Shown here piece by piece: positions 1 through 12,600 of a stretch of 64,000 bases of DNA. The DNA is from Hyperoplus lanceolatus (taxonomy: Eukaryota > Chordata > Actinopteri > Uranoscopiformes > Ammodytidae): NCBI GenBank assembly GCA_026929865.2, contig CM049418.1, forward strand, positions 2,722,001 through 2,786,000, given 5' to 3'. Below the pieces are notes generated by a model. It was not told the DNA's origin and made no database searches. It was given only the letters and a program-made list of their open reading frames with translations. Within the stretch, counting starts at the first letter, position 1. Each line of letters starts with the position of its first letter. The translations under genes and the position numbers were made by a program.

Positions 1-109
1 AAATGTTTTAGCATGAGTTAAAATGCTAAAAACAAGTTTAATATTTGTTTCGTTTTTGCTACATAACTGTACAAGAGGGTACTTATCTCAATATCTCATA
101 TAAAAAACG

Positions 110-719
110 TTAAAGAGGACCTATGATGCTTTTTGACTTTTATGACCTATAAACGTTGTTATGATGATTCATAGTCATGCTTAACCATACTAAATTATCA
201 AATAATGACTTACATGCATTTCGACGTATTCCCTGCTGACCGTCTGGGGTGTCTGTGCAGAGCACTAAACACTATTCTAGCCAGTCGAGAATTCACGGTC
301 TACCCTTTCATAATTTGTGACGTCGCATAAAACTTTATGAAGCAACCACGCGGATGTTTCCATGTATGGTAATGCTGTCACTTCCCTGTTCGCGTCTGCC
401 TCGCGCCCTTATAGGTCCATGCTCGCGCTTCCCGCCACTGAAAGTGTTCCGGAAGGAAGGTAACCAATCACAACGGAGTGGGGTTTGCAGGAGGGGGGGG
501 GACGGGAGCGGAGATCGCCGAAGCACAGGCGGAGGGAGCGGAGATGCCCGAAGCACACACACTCAAGTGTTGACAGGACGTGCTGGATCGCCAAAATAAG
601 AGAAAGAGCTTCCCGAAAATCTACATAGTTTTTTGTGATGTGATTCGTGTCAGGTTGCTCTATAGCAGTGTAAAACAAGAAATTAAGACCAGAAAAGTAG
701 TATAATAGGTCCTCTTTAA
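110..719. repeat. MITE-like element, TIR TTAAAGAGGACCTAT
   Basis: The left end reads TTAAAGAGGACCTATGATG and the right end ATAATAGGTCCTCTTTAA, which are inverted copies of each other. The interior (about 610 bp) has no convincing coding frame and includes a GC-rich purine block around 480-550. The ends with TTAA look like a short non-autonomous DNA transposon. The family name is not recognised. Confidence 0.7.
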
Positions 720-2266
720 GGAAAAAATCCCCACTATACTTCTTTTTTTTGTCCCCAAGTTTGTATTTGAGCGGCCCGAGGACATATTTAAAACCACCTT
801 TAAATGTTGGACGGTTACCTCCCCAAATAGAGAAATAATAATAACTTTTTAATTTCTTAATTGTTTTTTTAAGTGATAGAGTTGACAAACCAAGTAGCCA
901 CAGCAAAAAATAAATAAGAAATGAATCCTAATACTGTCTGTCTGTAGGTGTTGGAATATGTTCAGTTTTGTGACAAGCTCAATTATAAACTTGCACTTGT
1001 GAAACCGACCCAAACTAACAAACACCATTCAGGGAATCAGAACTATGCTTTTCTAAGTTTTTCTCGCGAGTTATATGCAACCAGTGCCGCAAACTATAAA
1101 ACCCTACACTTCGTTAGGACCCGCTGCAGGAGTATTCAATACACACACACAAATAACTTGTAGCATTTTAATTTCTTTTTTTTTTTAAATATATATCCGT
1201 GACCTTTGCATATTGATATGTTGTATTTATTTTTTGATTTACAGGCCTACGGTTTTTTCGGGGGTTATCGGAGCTCAGGTGCAACTCATAATAATGTTTG
1301 TAAAGAGTTGCTGCCACGATTCACGGATGTTGTTGTTTTGGGGTTTGGGAGGGAGGGGAGGGAGGGAGGGACATCCTAAAGGTTTTTGGTTATAATTCAG
1401 TAAATTCTTTCATTTTGTTCAAAAAGAAAAGATAATAAACTGTAAACGTGCTTCTTTCTATTCAGTCTATGATGGACATAAAACGGCCGAGAATGAATGT
1501 TCAAATCTTCTGACTCCTGGATTCCGAGTATTGTGTGTACTTTGATGGATTGAGCCCGGCCCTGTGTAACTTTAGAGGGCTTTGCGTTTGGCTGGTTTCG
1601 TGTGATTGTGCCCTGTCGACGTGGGAAATAGTAAAAAAAAAAAAAAAAAAAAATCAACGCGCTCCGAGATCCCATTCATACAACAGCTGAAGACTTGAAC
1701 CACTAACTACTTTATTAAGGCATAGCAGACCGGGAAAATGAACCAAAATATTTGATTTTGTGCATTTTTTTATGGTAAAATGTAACCCTAAATATACCAA
1801 CATCTGCGTATTGCCGTAGTTTCTTTGGACAAAATTCAAATCACGTTGCAGAGCCTAAATTTCCACTATACACTCTCAAAAGATCTTGAAATCTGTGCTT
1901 AACCTCTCAAGTTCTGTATGAATGGGTTCTCTTGGCATATTGGCTTTACCGTTTTCTATCTCAACTTTTCTCCAGCCCAGCACCTCACATTGCTGTGCAT
2001 ATAAACCTACCAGTGAAACATTTGTGTCTTGTTGCCTCTCCCCCCCTCCCCCCATCCCTCCCCCAATCCCCCCAAACACTATTCTAAGCAGTCTAGGACC
2101 TGTACAGACTTGAGAACATAAACATACCTGTATCAACTATATACTCTTGAGCTGAATCTTTATAAGTGCGTGTTGAACTTCAGTGTTTCCTCTCCCATTC
2201 ATTTATTATCTTTATTTTTATTTTTGACTTGTCAGCAAATGGGGCTGAAAAAGATTTGTCTGTTGC
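720..2266. other. Gene-free flank
   Basis: I see no exon with splice sites or a recognisable protein. The stretch holds a GGGA-rich run near 1345-1372, a poly-A run at about 1634-1653 and a C-rich tract at 2040-2078. Short reading frames here have no family resemblance that I recognise. Confidence 0.5.
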
Positions 2267-2635
2267 TACAGGTGCATTTAAAAAACATTAGAATACCATG
2301 AGAAAGTTGATTCAATAAGTGAAACTTTTCATATATTCTAGATTCATAATTACACAAAATATGTCAGGCCTTTCTTTTTGTTTTAACTTTAATGATTAAG
2401 GCTAACAGCTAATGGAATAGAAAAATCCAGTATCTCAAAATATTAGAATATTACATAAAAACAATCAAAAAGGATACAGAAATGTCGAGCATCTGAAAAA
2501 TGTTTATTCTAGATTCTAGATTTATTTCACTTCATGTGTTAATGAATCTACAATATATTTAAGTATCACTTTTTGAGTAAAATTCTTTGGGGAAAACTTT
2601 TCATTAATATTCATTTGTTTTTACATGCACCTGTA
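2267..2635. repeat. Mariner-like MITE, TIR TACAGGTGCAT
   Basis: Starts TACAGGTGCATTTA and ends ATGCACCTGTA, an inverted repeat with TA at both edges as expected for Tc1/mariner target duplication. AT-rich interior with repeated TTAGAATATTA-like words and no transposase frame. Similar in style to the copies at 8433-8798 and 54406-54665. Confidence 0.7.
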
Positions 2636-3563
2636 TATCACAGATAACTTTAAAGTGAGCTCTGTTGGCTTAAAGCTGCGAGGCTCATTGGAGTTTACTT
2701 TGTATAGCATCCAAGAAAGCACTTACGGTTGAACTTGGCAGAAAAGAAGAACAAATAAATAATGAATAACATTTGGGGCCTTGGATGTCCATGACCGTTG
2801 CATTTTAGAAAAAATCCCTCAAGCTCTTTTAAGGGCATTTGCAATACTACATATGTGATAACGTAATCACCCACTTACAGGTATCTCATTCCAGCATCTC
2901 AATCTATCAATCAAACTTGCTTTTTCCAACTGCTGGTAAGAATTCAAGAGGAAACATTGAACTCCAATGACCTCGCTGGACAAGTCTGAAATTTCTACTT
3001 AAAAAAAAAAGAAGAAGAAAAAAAATATTACACTACAAGAGTTTTCGACCCCACATTTCTCAAGGCTCTCAAGCTGCAGCGCTGACCTAGGATCTGCCAA
3101 CGTATCCGCTATAATAGTCATGATGATATTTGCAGCAGGGGTTTATGGGTGATTTTTTCAAGTCTTGGAACCTTCTTTAACTCCTGATTTAAGATGTGAT
3201 TTTAGTTTTTTTTATGTTACTGAGAAAAAAGAAAAAATGTGAATTTTGGAGATGGAAACGAAGGTCTTGAATTTCAAGAAGGAATTTCCAAGCTTGAGAG
3301 GAAAGAGTTCCCTTTGCATAGAAAGAAAAACCTTTACAGAAACCCCTCTGTGCATTATCGCAGGAGACTTAATGGATCCCAGATCAGCGCTGCGACTCAA
3401 ACGGCAAAACGGTTTTTATCAGCTGAAGTGATCCACGTGTTGTAAATAAATGTGTTTTTAGATTGTGACTGAAATGCCCATGTTTGTCTTTTTATTCAAT
3501 CTTCACTGACACAATCACATTTCTTCTATTCCTATTTATCTGACAGCTGCAGGCAGAAATCCC
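2636..3563. other. Gene-free stretch
   Basis: AT-rich intergenic DNA with an A/G-rich run at 3001-3025. No exon, RNA gene or clear repeat family recognised. Confidence 0.45.
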
Positions 3564-3940
3564 AGGCTGTGTTCGAAAAGCCATTCTACTCATCCTAGCC
3601 ATACTGACATCCTACTCATACTTATTTTGACGTCAATTTGAGTATCTGACGGTTGTGTATGCAAGTTCGTGTAGGCCAGAAATGCCCGGATGAGTACTAA
3701 CTTCCGGGAAGATTTTGTGTATGGATCGATAGGATACTTTTCCTACTCAACCGCACCACAATGCATTGTGTCTTTTCAAACGGCATTTTTGTTAATCATT
3801 GCTTCTGTATACTTCAGTGTAAACGTTTCGACGAACCTCGCATACACAATCGATCATTAAGTAGACAGTATGGAGTATATACATGTTGAGTATGAAGGAG
3901 GGAGGACAGTAGGATGGCTTTTCGAACACAACCACAGCCT
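3564..3940. repeat. MITE with TIR AGGCTGTGTTCGAAAAGCC
   Basis: The left end AGGCTGTGTTCGAAAAGCCAT is mirrored by the right end ATGGCTTTTCGAACACA...CAGCCT. About 377 bp, no coding capacity. A related end fragment is seen near 56085-56130 (TTCGAACACAGCC). Confidence 0.7.
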
Positions 3941-4340
3941 CAATTTGACAGGTCTGAACTACATTTGAACCCAAGTAAAATATCCATTATTCATTTGTTG
4001 TTTGCATATGTTGAATTTGATTTGCCTGTAGATGCATTTCAAAAGTGTTTATGGTAATTATTTGGAAGTGGGTGACACGCAAGCGTCACCAGTTGTGTAA
4101 TGTAGTGCACGGAAAGAGCTTTGATGATCAAAACATGCATTGGATTAATCAAATATTTAATATGTCCCTTAAAATCACCAAGTAGGATGCTATGTATCCA
4201 GGCCAGCTACAATATCAAAAGCCCATTTTACAGGGCAAAATATGAATACTCCAAAAAGATATATTTACAGAAAGGTGTTTTGACTACAGGTTTAAGTACA
4301 GAAGGACTTTTTCAATTCAAGTAATATAATAAAATATCAA

Positions 4341-4530
4341 TTTAAAGGTGCAGTGTGTAATATTTGAATATTATAAAAGGCTCATTCTAACGAAATTAAA
4401 GAAAAAAATGTGTTTTATTTTCAAGGGACCATACAGTGTACTAATTAAAACATACTTGTGAATATTATATTACATTTCTACCAAGTCTGTTCTGAAAAAT
4501 GACAATAAATTCTACACACTGCCCCTTTAA
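4341..4530. repeat. MITE family C copy (AAAGGTGCAGTGTGTAA)
   Basis: Starts TTTAAAGGTGCAGTGTGTAA and ends TTCTACACACTGCCCCTTTAA. Other copies or pieces are at 8824-8966, 39017-39484, 44567-44896 with 46502-46554, and 61045-61290. This short copy served as an approximate empty-site reference for the nested insertion at 44.9 kb. Confidence 0.8.
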
Positions 4531-4724
4531 CCTTTTATTTACAGTATTTAGGTAGATTCTTTTGAGGTCAGAAACATTTCGATACAAAGACTTGGTGAAT
4601 TTAGACCATTTCATTTCAATGAAAAATGCCACTATGAGATTAAAAATCCACCACTAGGATGTGTTTTAGGTCAGAGAAATTGGAGAGTATATAATCCCTG
4701 CATACAAACCTACTAAGTACCCCT

Positions 4725-5009
4725 CCCTGCGTTCCAAATCACATACTTTTTTCTTTTTACTACGCTAAATACTAAAGTACAGAAGAGTTTTAGGGCCAAG
4801 TAAGAGAAAAAAAAACAGATAATTAAGTTTTTTTTTTCATATTGACAAGAAATGTTGAGAATAAAGACGAATACTCCAAAATGCTATTGAAGTTAGGGGG
4901 GCATTTATGTATTTTCAGAATACTGCAATTGACATGCATGCATTGGGACATCCTAAATCTTTTTCTGGCATACTAAATTGTAGGGAAGTATGGGTATTGA
5001 AATGCAGGG
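4725..5009. repeat. MITE family B copy (CCCTGCGTTCCAAATCACAT)
   Basis: The left end is CCCTGCGTTCCAAATCACAT. The right end, about GGGTATTGAAATGCAGGG, is its degenerate inverse. Other copies are at 11434-11719, 13427-13674, 22588-22777 and 25373-25660, all sharing interior words such as CATTTATGTATTTTCAG. Confidence 0.75.
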
Positions 5010-5360
5010 TATATTTCTTCCATTTAATTTGGTGTGCCTCCTGAATGATCTTTGTAGGACTAAGGGAGGAGCCCGTTTCATTTTACAAAGTCTTTAAATT
5101 GTTATTTATAGACCTGTTAATTGCTTATATGTACATTATGTCCTCTGTGTTAAGTCCTAGGACTTAATAGGACGATAATGTCTCATGATAAAACACAGAT
5201 AGTCTTAATTTTAAAAACTCTTAGCCAGAAATCTTAATCTTATTAATTTTTTTAGGTATTTTTTGAATTTCATATCCAGGATGTTGATTGCAGACTTCCA
5301 CCACTAGATGGCAGCCTTCAGCAGCTTGAAAACCTCCTCCCAGCACTTTAAACGTGTTTG

Positions 5361-5500
5361 CAGCAGCAGACCCGGGTTCGGTTCCCGCCCGCGGTCGTTC
5401 TCTGCATGTCGCTCCCATGTTCTCTGCCCCATTTCACCTCTGTCTCTCTGCGCTGTCAATAAAGCATAAAATTGCCCAAAAAATATCTTTAAAAAAAAAA
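5361..5500 (+). repeat. tRNA-derived SINE fragment
   Basis: Contains a B-box-like GGGTTCGGTTCCC, then the tail shared with the window's main SINE family (CGTTCTCTGCATGTC, CCCATTTCACCTCTGTCTC, AATAAAGCATAAAATTGCCC) and an A-rich end. The A box is degraded. Confidence 0.7.
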
Positions 5501-5968
5501 CGTGTTTGAAGATGAAATACAGGAAGACATTTGGCCTAATAGATCCACAAAAGGCATATTTTCTTTATATCCATTGTCAGAATATTTATGTTTATCCATC
5601 TGTTCAAACTTTTAAGGCTTGTAATATATAATATATAATAACATGACTCCTGAAATAAGAAATAGAATTTATCAGACATGTTATAAGTTAATCAAATCAG
5701 CTGCAAATTGAATTACGTTACTCTTAAGGTTAAACATAATTGTATTTTTATATCATGATAACTCCATATATTAAAGCTGGGAAGGAGGCGTTGGGGAGAA
5801 AATGGCTGTTGGGATAGAGATTTCGAATCCAAATACCTCAACCGCTCCACTTGTTCTCTTTGGTCCCTCCCCTATGGTCCCTCCCTGACACGCTCTACAC
5901 CAACAATGTCGTGCCAAAGTAAATGGACAGTCCCAACAGCCAATAAGAACAGATAATCGGAGCCTCGC

Positions 5969-6015
5969 TCTGATTGGTCAAAGTGTACAGCTCATGTCAA
6001 CTTTGACCAATCAGA
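5969..6015. repeat. Perfect 16-bp inverted repeat carrying CCAAT boxes
   Basis: TCTGATTGGTCAAAGT at 5969-5984 is the exact reverse complement of 6000-6015, with a 15-nt spacer. Each arm has one CCAAT box in opposite orientation; another CCAAT is at 5938-5942. It sits in a GC-richer island (5770-6030) that may be another MITE or a regulatory element. Confidence 0.6.
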
Positions 6016-6293
6016 AATCACATATCCCAGTTTTAAGTACATGGAAAATCATCCATTACTTTGCAGTATAGTCCAAGTGTGCGCTGTAGTGATTGAGAAA
6101 ATGTCTGCACTTATCTCTTGTAAACCCCGAATGTTCCCTCAATCTAGAAGTGAACATAGGACGCTACCCATCTGAAAATAAGGGTCTTAAAAGTCCTATC
6201 AAACCTTCTAAGTACATGGAAAAATTACCCTGTTCTTTCAAGTCACAATCACAAATAATTTTAATTCTGGTTGCTGCTGTTTACATAACAAAC

Positions 6294-6299
6294 TTTATT
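6294..6299 (-). promoter_or_regulatory. Candidate ORC4 poly(A) signal
   Basis: Reads AATAAA on the minus strand, about 155 nt downstream of the ORC4 stop codon and beyond a (CA)n tract that immediately follows the stop. Placement suits a short 3'UTR. Confidence 0.5.
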
Positions 6300-6403
6300 A
6301 AATTCAGTATCTGAAGCATTTTTAAGTATAATTTCACACATCCAAATAAACCATTCCATAATATCCAGGCAGATGTACACAGTAGTGAGTCCTATCAAAC
6401 TTT

Positions 6404-6420
6404 ACACACACACACTCACA

Positions 6421-6452
<32 letters not shown>
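6404..6452. repeat. CA/CT microsatellite in ORC4 3'UTR
   Basis: A (CA)n/(CT)n tract directly abuts the ORC4 stop codon at 6453-6455, so the transcript would begin its 3'UTR with a UG/AG repeat. Confidence 0.8.
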
Positions 6453-6454
<2 letters not shown>

Positions 6455-6635
6455 ATCCGAAGGCAGACATGGCCCACTGCTTAACGTCTGTGGGGCATTG
6501 TGGGTATTTCTGCAGAGCCTCCATAATCTGACTGTTGTCCAGCATCAGCCTCATGAGCCGATATTCTCTCTGGGTTTTAGATGCGTTTCCATCAACCGGT
6601 CGGATAAACTCCAACTGCAGCAGGTGCTCGAAGGC
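6453..6635 (-). CDS. ORC4: ORC4 coding exon 13 and stop
   Basis: Encodes [20 protein letters not shown] through the conserved C-terminus [19 protein letters not shown] and a TAG stop at 6453-6455. Acceptor CCCCCTCAG. Confidence 0.96.
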
Positions 6636-9600
6636 CTGAGGGGGAGAAAATGGTATGTAATTCAATAAATGTCTTTAACGGTAGACACTTTATACTCAAA
6701 TACATCTTTATATAACAGGATAGTTTTGATTATAAGAAGGTCTGAGGGTGAGAGAATGCATGAATGAATGCTTTATTCTGGACTCAAAGTTCCATATAAA
6801 AAAACAATACAAATACAAGGTCAACACAGATTAAAATACATACAAGCATTGATTCCAATGTTTCCACAACCCTTGTATCACTCTGTTTAGTGTCAGTGAG
6901 TGCAATTATTTTTTTTTTTTTTACTTTAGAAGACACATAAATTTATAGTATACATAAAGTTCCTCAACACACCATGAAAGGTGGGGACATTACTAGTCAC
7001 AAACAAAGAGCTAGACACTTGTCCATCTCTATCTAAGTCAGTGATTTAAATGAAGACACTTATTTATTTAGAAGATTATTTTTTGGCATACTAAAAAAGG
7101 TGCTACTACGAACTCTTAAACATTTCAGAAACAGTCTCATTTTTCCTCTGAAGCAAAAAAAGACCATCAGTGCAATGCTATTTTTATATAGTTTTTCTTA
7201 ATGTCTTTGTAGGTAGGCTCACCCAGGAACTACAGCTGGAGTAGTAGAAACACTAGAATTAACAAAAATGTAAAGTTCCTCAGAGCACCTTTTAATGTAG
7301 ACACTTTATATTCAAATAGACCTCTAAAAACAGGATAGTAAGACTTATTATGATTTTATACAGACCTTCATGATGACGGGCTGGTCGAAGTTGTACATGG
7401 AGTTCGACTTCCTCTGCAAGAACTTCTTAAACTCTAATAGAAAAAAGAGAAAACTTTGAAGAAATTACATCCTGGCTGGTCGTTTCATTTGTCTGACTAA
7501 AAACCAGGATGTTTGAACATCAGGGCTTAACTCTTATTTCCCTTGTCTATTCATTTCGCATCGCAGTCATTTGTGTCATCACATTAGAAAAGACTTAAAA
7601 TGACTATACAGATCCGGGAAAAAACAAGAGACCACTCCAAATATTCAGTGTCTCTCGTTTTACTCTTTATAGGCATATGTTTGAGTAGAATTAACATTTA
7701 GATTTTATTATATAAACTACTGACAACATTTCTACCAAATTCACAATAAAAATATTGTCATTTAGAGCATTTTCAATAAGTAATGTAGAGATGAAAGATT
7801 TAAGAGAAATCCATACTGGTCTCTTAATTTTTTCCGGGGCTGTAGACATGACAATAACAGTAAAAGAACAGATGCAAAATAAACATCCATTCTTACCGTT
7901 GTGAACCATCTGTAGATTGAACGGCTCTCCTTCGTAGACGTCGTTGAGATGTTTCATAGCGATGATGAGGCAAAGCTCCAGGATGGACAGACCTGGTGAG
8001 ACAATATAACACACGTAAATATACTGTGTGAGTGAGTGAGTGAGTGAGTGAGTGAGTGAGTGAGAGAGAGAGAGAGAGAGTGTGTGTGTGTGAGTGAGTC
8101 TGTCTGTCTGTCTGCTTGAAAGTTATTTCTATTTGGATTTTGTGTTCTCACCGAGGAGCATATTGACTTTTGCGTCTGTGAGTGAGTGAGTGAGTGTGCG
8201 TGCATATGTGTGTGTCTCAGTGAGTGAGTGAGTGAGTGAGTGTGTGTGTGTGTGTGTGTGTGTATAAAATGTATATCTATTTGGATTTACTGTTCTCACC
8301 GTGGAGCATGTTGGCTTTTGCGTCGGTGAAGCACATCTTGCTGGCCTCCAGAACGTCGGCTGGTTTGACGGAAGGTTTGGCTACAGACACACGACTCAGA
8401 CAAAACATCTAGGAACAAAACACAGAATAAAATACAGGTGAAACTCATATTATTAGAATATCATGGAAAATGAATTGGAATTGAGGCAAGAATTCATGCA
8501 AAAGGGGCCCAAACCAAGTACACATGCATGATTATACTTTATAGAGGGGCCGACATTTCTGTATTTAAAATCCCTTTTTTTATTGATTTCATGTGATATT
8601 CAAATTTTCTGAGATTTTGAATGTGGGGTTTTCATAAGCTGTAAGCCATAATAATCGAAACTATCAAAAATAAAGGCTTGAAATATCTCACTTTGCATGT
8701 AATGAGTCTATAAAATATATTAGTTTCACCTTTTAAGTTGAATTACTGAAATAAATTAACTTTTGCACTATATCCAAATTTTTCGAATTTCACCTGTAGA
8801 TATTTAGATATTGAATGGAGGCATTAAAGGTACAGTGTGTATATTAGGTCTATTTTGGTGTCATCTACTGGTGAGATTCTACATTGCCAATGCGCCCTTG
8901 CTAACGCATCCCTTTCAGAGAATTTATAGAAACTACGGTGGCCTTCAAGGACAAGAAGAAAGTTACCAGCAGCATGTGCAATGAACGGAAATCCTTGCTG
9001 GAGTTGAAGTGTTTCTGTAAAACGTCCTCGACTGATTTGTCTTCACACAGAGTCTGAAGACAGACAGAAAAACAGACAAGGACTGTATTGAAATGCAAAG
9101 GATCAAGAAAAATAACATTTAACAATATTACTCCTACTTTTTCCAATTCGGTATGTTTGGACAGATATGAGATCAAAATTCAAGATTCAGGAAATATTTA
9201 AGAGTAAGGCACGTAGAGCAGACAAAACATGACTAAAAACAGATAAATAAGTTATGGACAGTATAAAAAACACAACTAATATGTGCCAAGAATGTACATA
9301 AAATGTGCAAATGGGCAATGAGGTAGATATAGAGTGCAAATATGACAAAATGTATTTCTGCAAGGTTCACAGCAAGGTCCACCACTTTATATGGAGTGCT
9401 ATGTGCAAACATGTGTGTCTGTCTGTCTGTCTGTCTGTCTGAACCTGTGTCAGAACCTGTGTCAGCTCCTAGATTCACCTTAACAGCGATGTTCCAGTCC
9501 TTAGCGAACCGTTCATCTGGGAAGTCTGTTGGGAGGCTGAGTTGTGTCTGAACGCGCTGCACGTACTGAGGGAACGTCAGACCGGAGAGCAGGTGGACCT

Positions 9601-12600
9601 GACGGTGAGAGAAACGAGACTTCACTCGCTTCTCCAACAGCTCCAGAACATCCTGGATGGAAATGAAACAAACACAGAAATTCCTTACAGCTATAGTGCG
9701 TAACTTTTCCATATAAATTAATGTCCGTTCCATTCAAGCCATTACCAAACATGTTGATACAAAGTTGATTAAGCCTATTATCAGCTCCACAAAACTCTCT
9801 CTGTATTTCTCAGTACGGCAGCGTTTACAAACTGGTGCAGGAGCTCAAGAAAAATCCCAAGAAGTTTGAGTTTCAGTAGATGCACCGACAGTGTTGTTGT
9901 TATTACTCAGAATTTACTCATGGAGGCGAACAGAACTTACGCACTAGAGCTTTAAACATTAGTAAAGTGTTGTATTAATACTACTATGGTTGTAGTAGGC
10001 TTACCAGTCTGCATGTGAGGCCCACCACGGCGATAGGAGCCTGGGCCGACTGAGACACGTCGAGCAGGTTGTAGAGCAGCGTCTGGTTCTTGTGATGAGC
10101 GAACAAATCAAACTCATCCAGAACGAACAGCACGGGACGACTGCTGCTGCGATCGCCTGGTGAACAAAAAACAAGAAAGCAACAGTAAGTATGCCACACT
10201 CATCATCAAGCTGTATAGGGTTGGAAAAATTAACATACATAGCCAAGGGCAAGCAGGGGGATTTTGTCGAGGTCTAGGAGCATTACATACATTTTATGGC
10301 GGGTTGTGACATGGGAAAGATTTTTTATTTTATTTTTTCTTCTATTTGATGTTTTGTAGGCTGTGATGGTGCAGGTGTTTGTTTGTTTGTTTGTTTGTGT
10401 TGTTAAAAAAAAAAAGATACTGCAAAAAAGAAAAAAAAAGTATGCCACGCTCGATCTGATCTCACAAGCTTCACATTAGTTTTCTAACCTTTCTTCAAAG
10501 CCTCCAACAGGAACGCCAGATTCTCCGCAAAACTTCCCTGAAATAAAACAAAAATGGTTTTATTTCTTTATTGCATTATTAAAAACATACAGGTAGTGTT
10601 GAGGATACTGTCTGAATACTTACAAACACTTTGTCGCCGACCACGTTTTCCAGGTGAAGTTGCCGCGTGATTTCTTTCAGTGCGATTCTGTCGTCAGTTT
10701 GAAGGAGACCTACAAGGTAAATATGCATCCGATTATTTATATACGTATTTTAAAGGAGCATTATGTAACTTTGGGTGCGTCAGAGAAGTGAACATTTTCT
10801 AAAGGTATATTCTTATAGCTGAATAAACAAACTTCCCTCAAAGGAAAATTGCATCCCTGGAACACTGTTTGAAGTGAGAAAGATTCCTGAAAAATTACTG
10901 TTTCACTGCTGTTGTTTACAGCAGCAGGGCCCACAGTTTGGTTTACAAACATATTCTAGTCTTACATTTGGTTCCAGATTCCTCCAAATAATGATTTATG
11001 ATGAAAGCATTATTCAATACTAAGAATTACATGTAGAGTAAATATGTTTTGTAAACTAAACTGCAGGCTCTGTGAATGTAAACAAATACCCGTCCTCTGA
11101 AACTGCATGGTGCACCTTTAAAGTAAGGCAATGTAACTTTAACAGTTAAATAAGAGAACAGAGATACAGAATGAGAAATGTTCTGTCTTAAATTGTGAAT
11201 AAATTAAGGAATCGTTGATATACCGTTGAGATGAACTTGTAGCAGGTTTTTCAAAGCGTCTTTTTCCTCCAGCAAATCTCTCAACACACTCTTCAGCAGC
11301 TGCAAAGACAAAACCACAGACCCCATGAGACAGGGCAACACTCCCACGATTCAAACACACCTTTTTACACATAATTCAACATCTTACACACCATATTTTC
11401 TTTTACAAATAAGGCAATTTCCTTTTTAAGATTCCCTGTGTTCCAATCCCCATACTTCCCTACAATTGAGTATACCAGAAAAAAGATTTTGGATGTCCCA
11501 ATACATGCACGTCAATTGTAGTGTGCTGAAAATACATAAATGCCCCGCTAACTCCAATAGAATTTTGCAGTATTCGTCTTTATTCTTGACATTTCTCGAC
11601 ATAATTAAAGAAAATCTTCCTTATCTGATTTTTTTCTCTCTCCTGTGGCCCTAAAACTCTTCTGTACTTTAGTATGTAGTGTAGTAAAAAGAAAAAGTAT
11701 GTGATTTGGAATGCAGGGATTATTTATTGGCTACATCTAAGTCATTTTATTTTGGTTTACCATTGTTTTTCCGGCTCCCCTGGGTCCGACAATTAGCACC
11801 GAGTTACTCTCCCCGTGGACGGCCGTACGTTTCAGCAGCTCCAAGAGGTGTCTGTAAAAAAATAATTGTTTTGAATCAGCGTTGAAAATGTATTTGAAAA
11901 AAATATTTTTAGAAGAAAAAAAAGTAATAAAAAAATATTCGCCTACAATACAAACACTGCAACTCAAAAATAATTAATTATAATCGTTAATTCAATAGTT
12001 TTTCCTACATAGAATCAGTAAAAACAAGTGTCCTTTATACAGTTGGGACGCTCGTGTTGTGTTCAAGTCAGCTGGGAAATGGCGCTTCTCCAACCTCCTA
12101 ACTGGGGCAGCACTGTCAGCCAGGAACAACACTTAACACTAAACTAGGTCACTGAAGCTCACACACACATCCGCTCTCTACTACAGACCACACACTCCTG
12201 CTTCAATATCTAGTTAGAAATTCAAGGGTTATGTGACTCTAGCATTTCTCTATCTACGAAATATCCTTCTCTGAATAAGTATTTGGCAGATGTCACACTA
12301 GTAAAATGCAGGGTTAGACAGTGAGACCATAAAACACTCTTTCTGCCTTTTCTCAGGCTAGGATGAACCGGTTTCTAAAATGTTTGCACATTTATACTAC
12401 ATAGGATCTCAGAGTTCAATATTCACTTAAAACACACTTCACTATAATACATATTTCAGACTTTCTAACCAGCATTGAGGAAATAAACCTACTTGTGCTG
12501 CGATTCCACTCCCTCTGGCCGTTCAGGAATCTGCTGTCGGCAAAACCGTTCCCTTAAAATATCCTGAACCTTAAAGCAAACGTAAACAAAGAGACCTTAC

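Noticed and set aside
409-906. 165-codon minus-strand frame
   Set aside because: Spans the MITE end and flank; no family resemblance, no splice or conserved motif.
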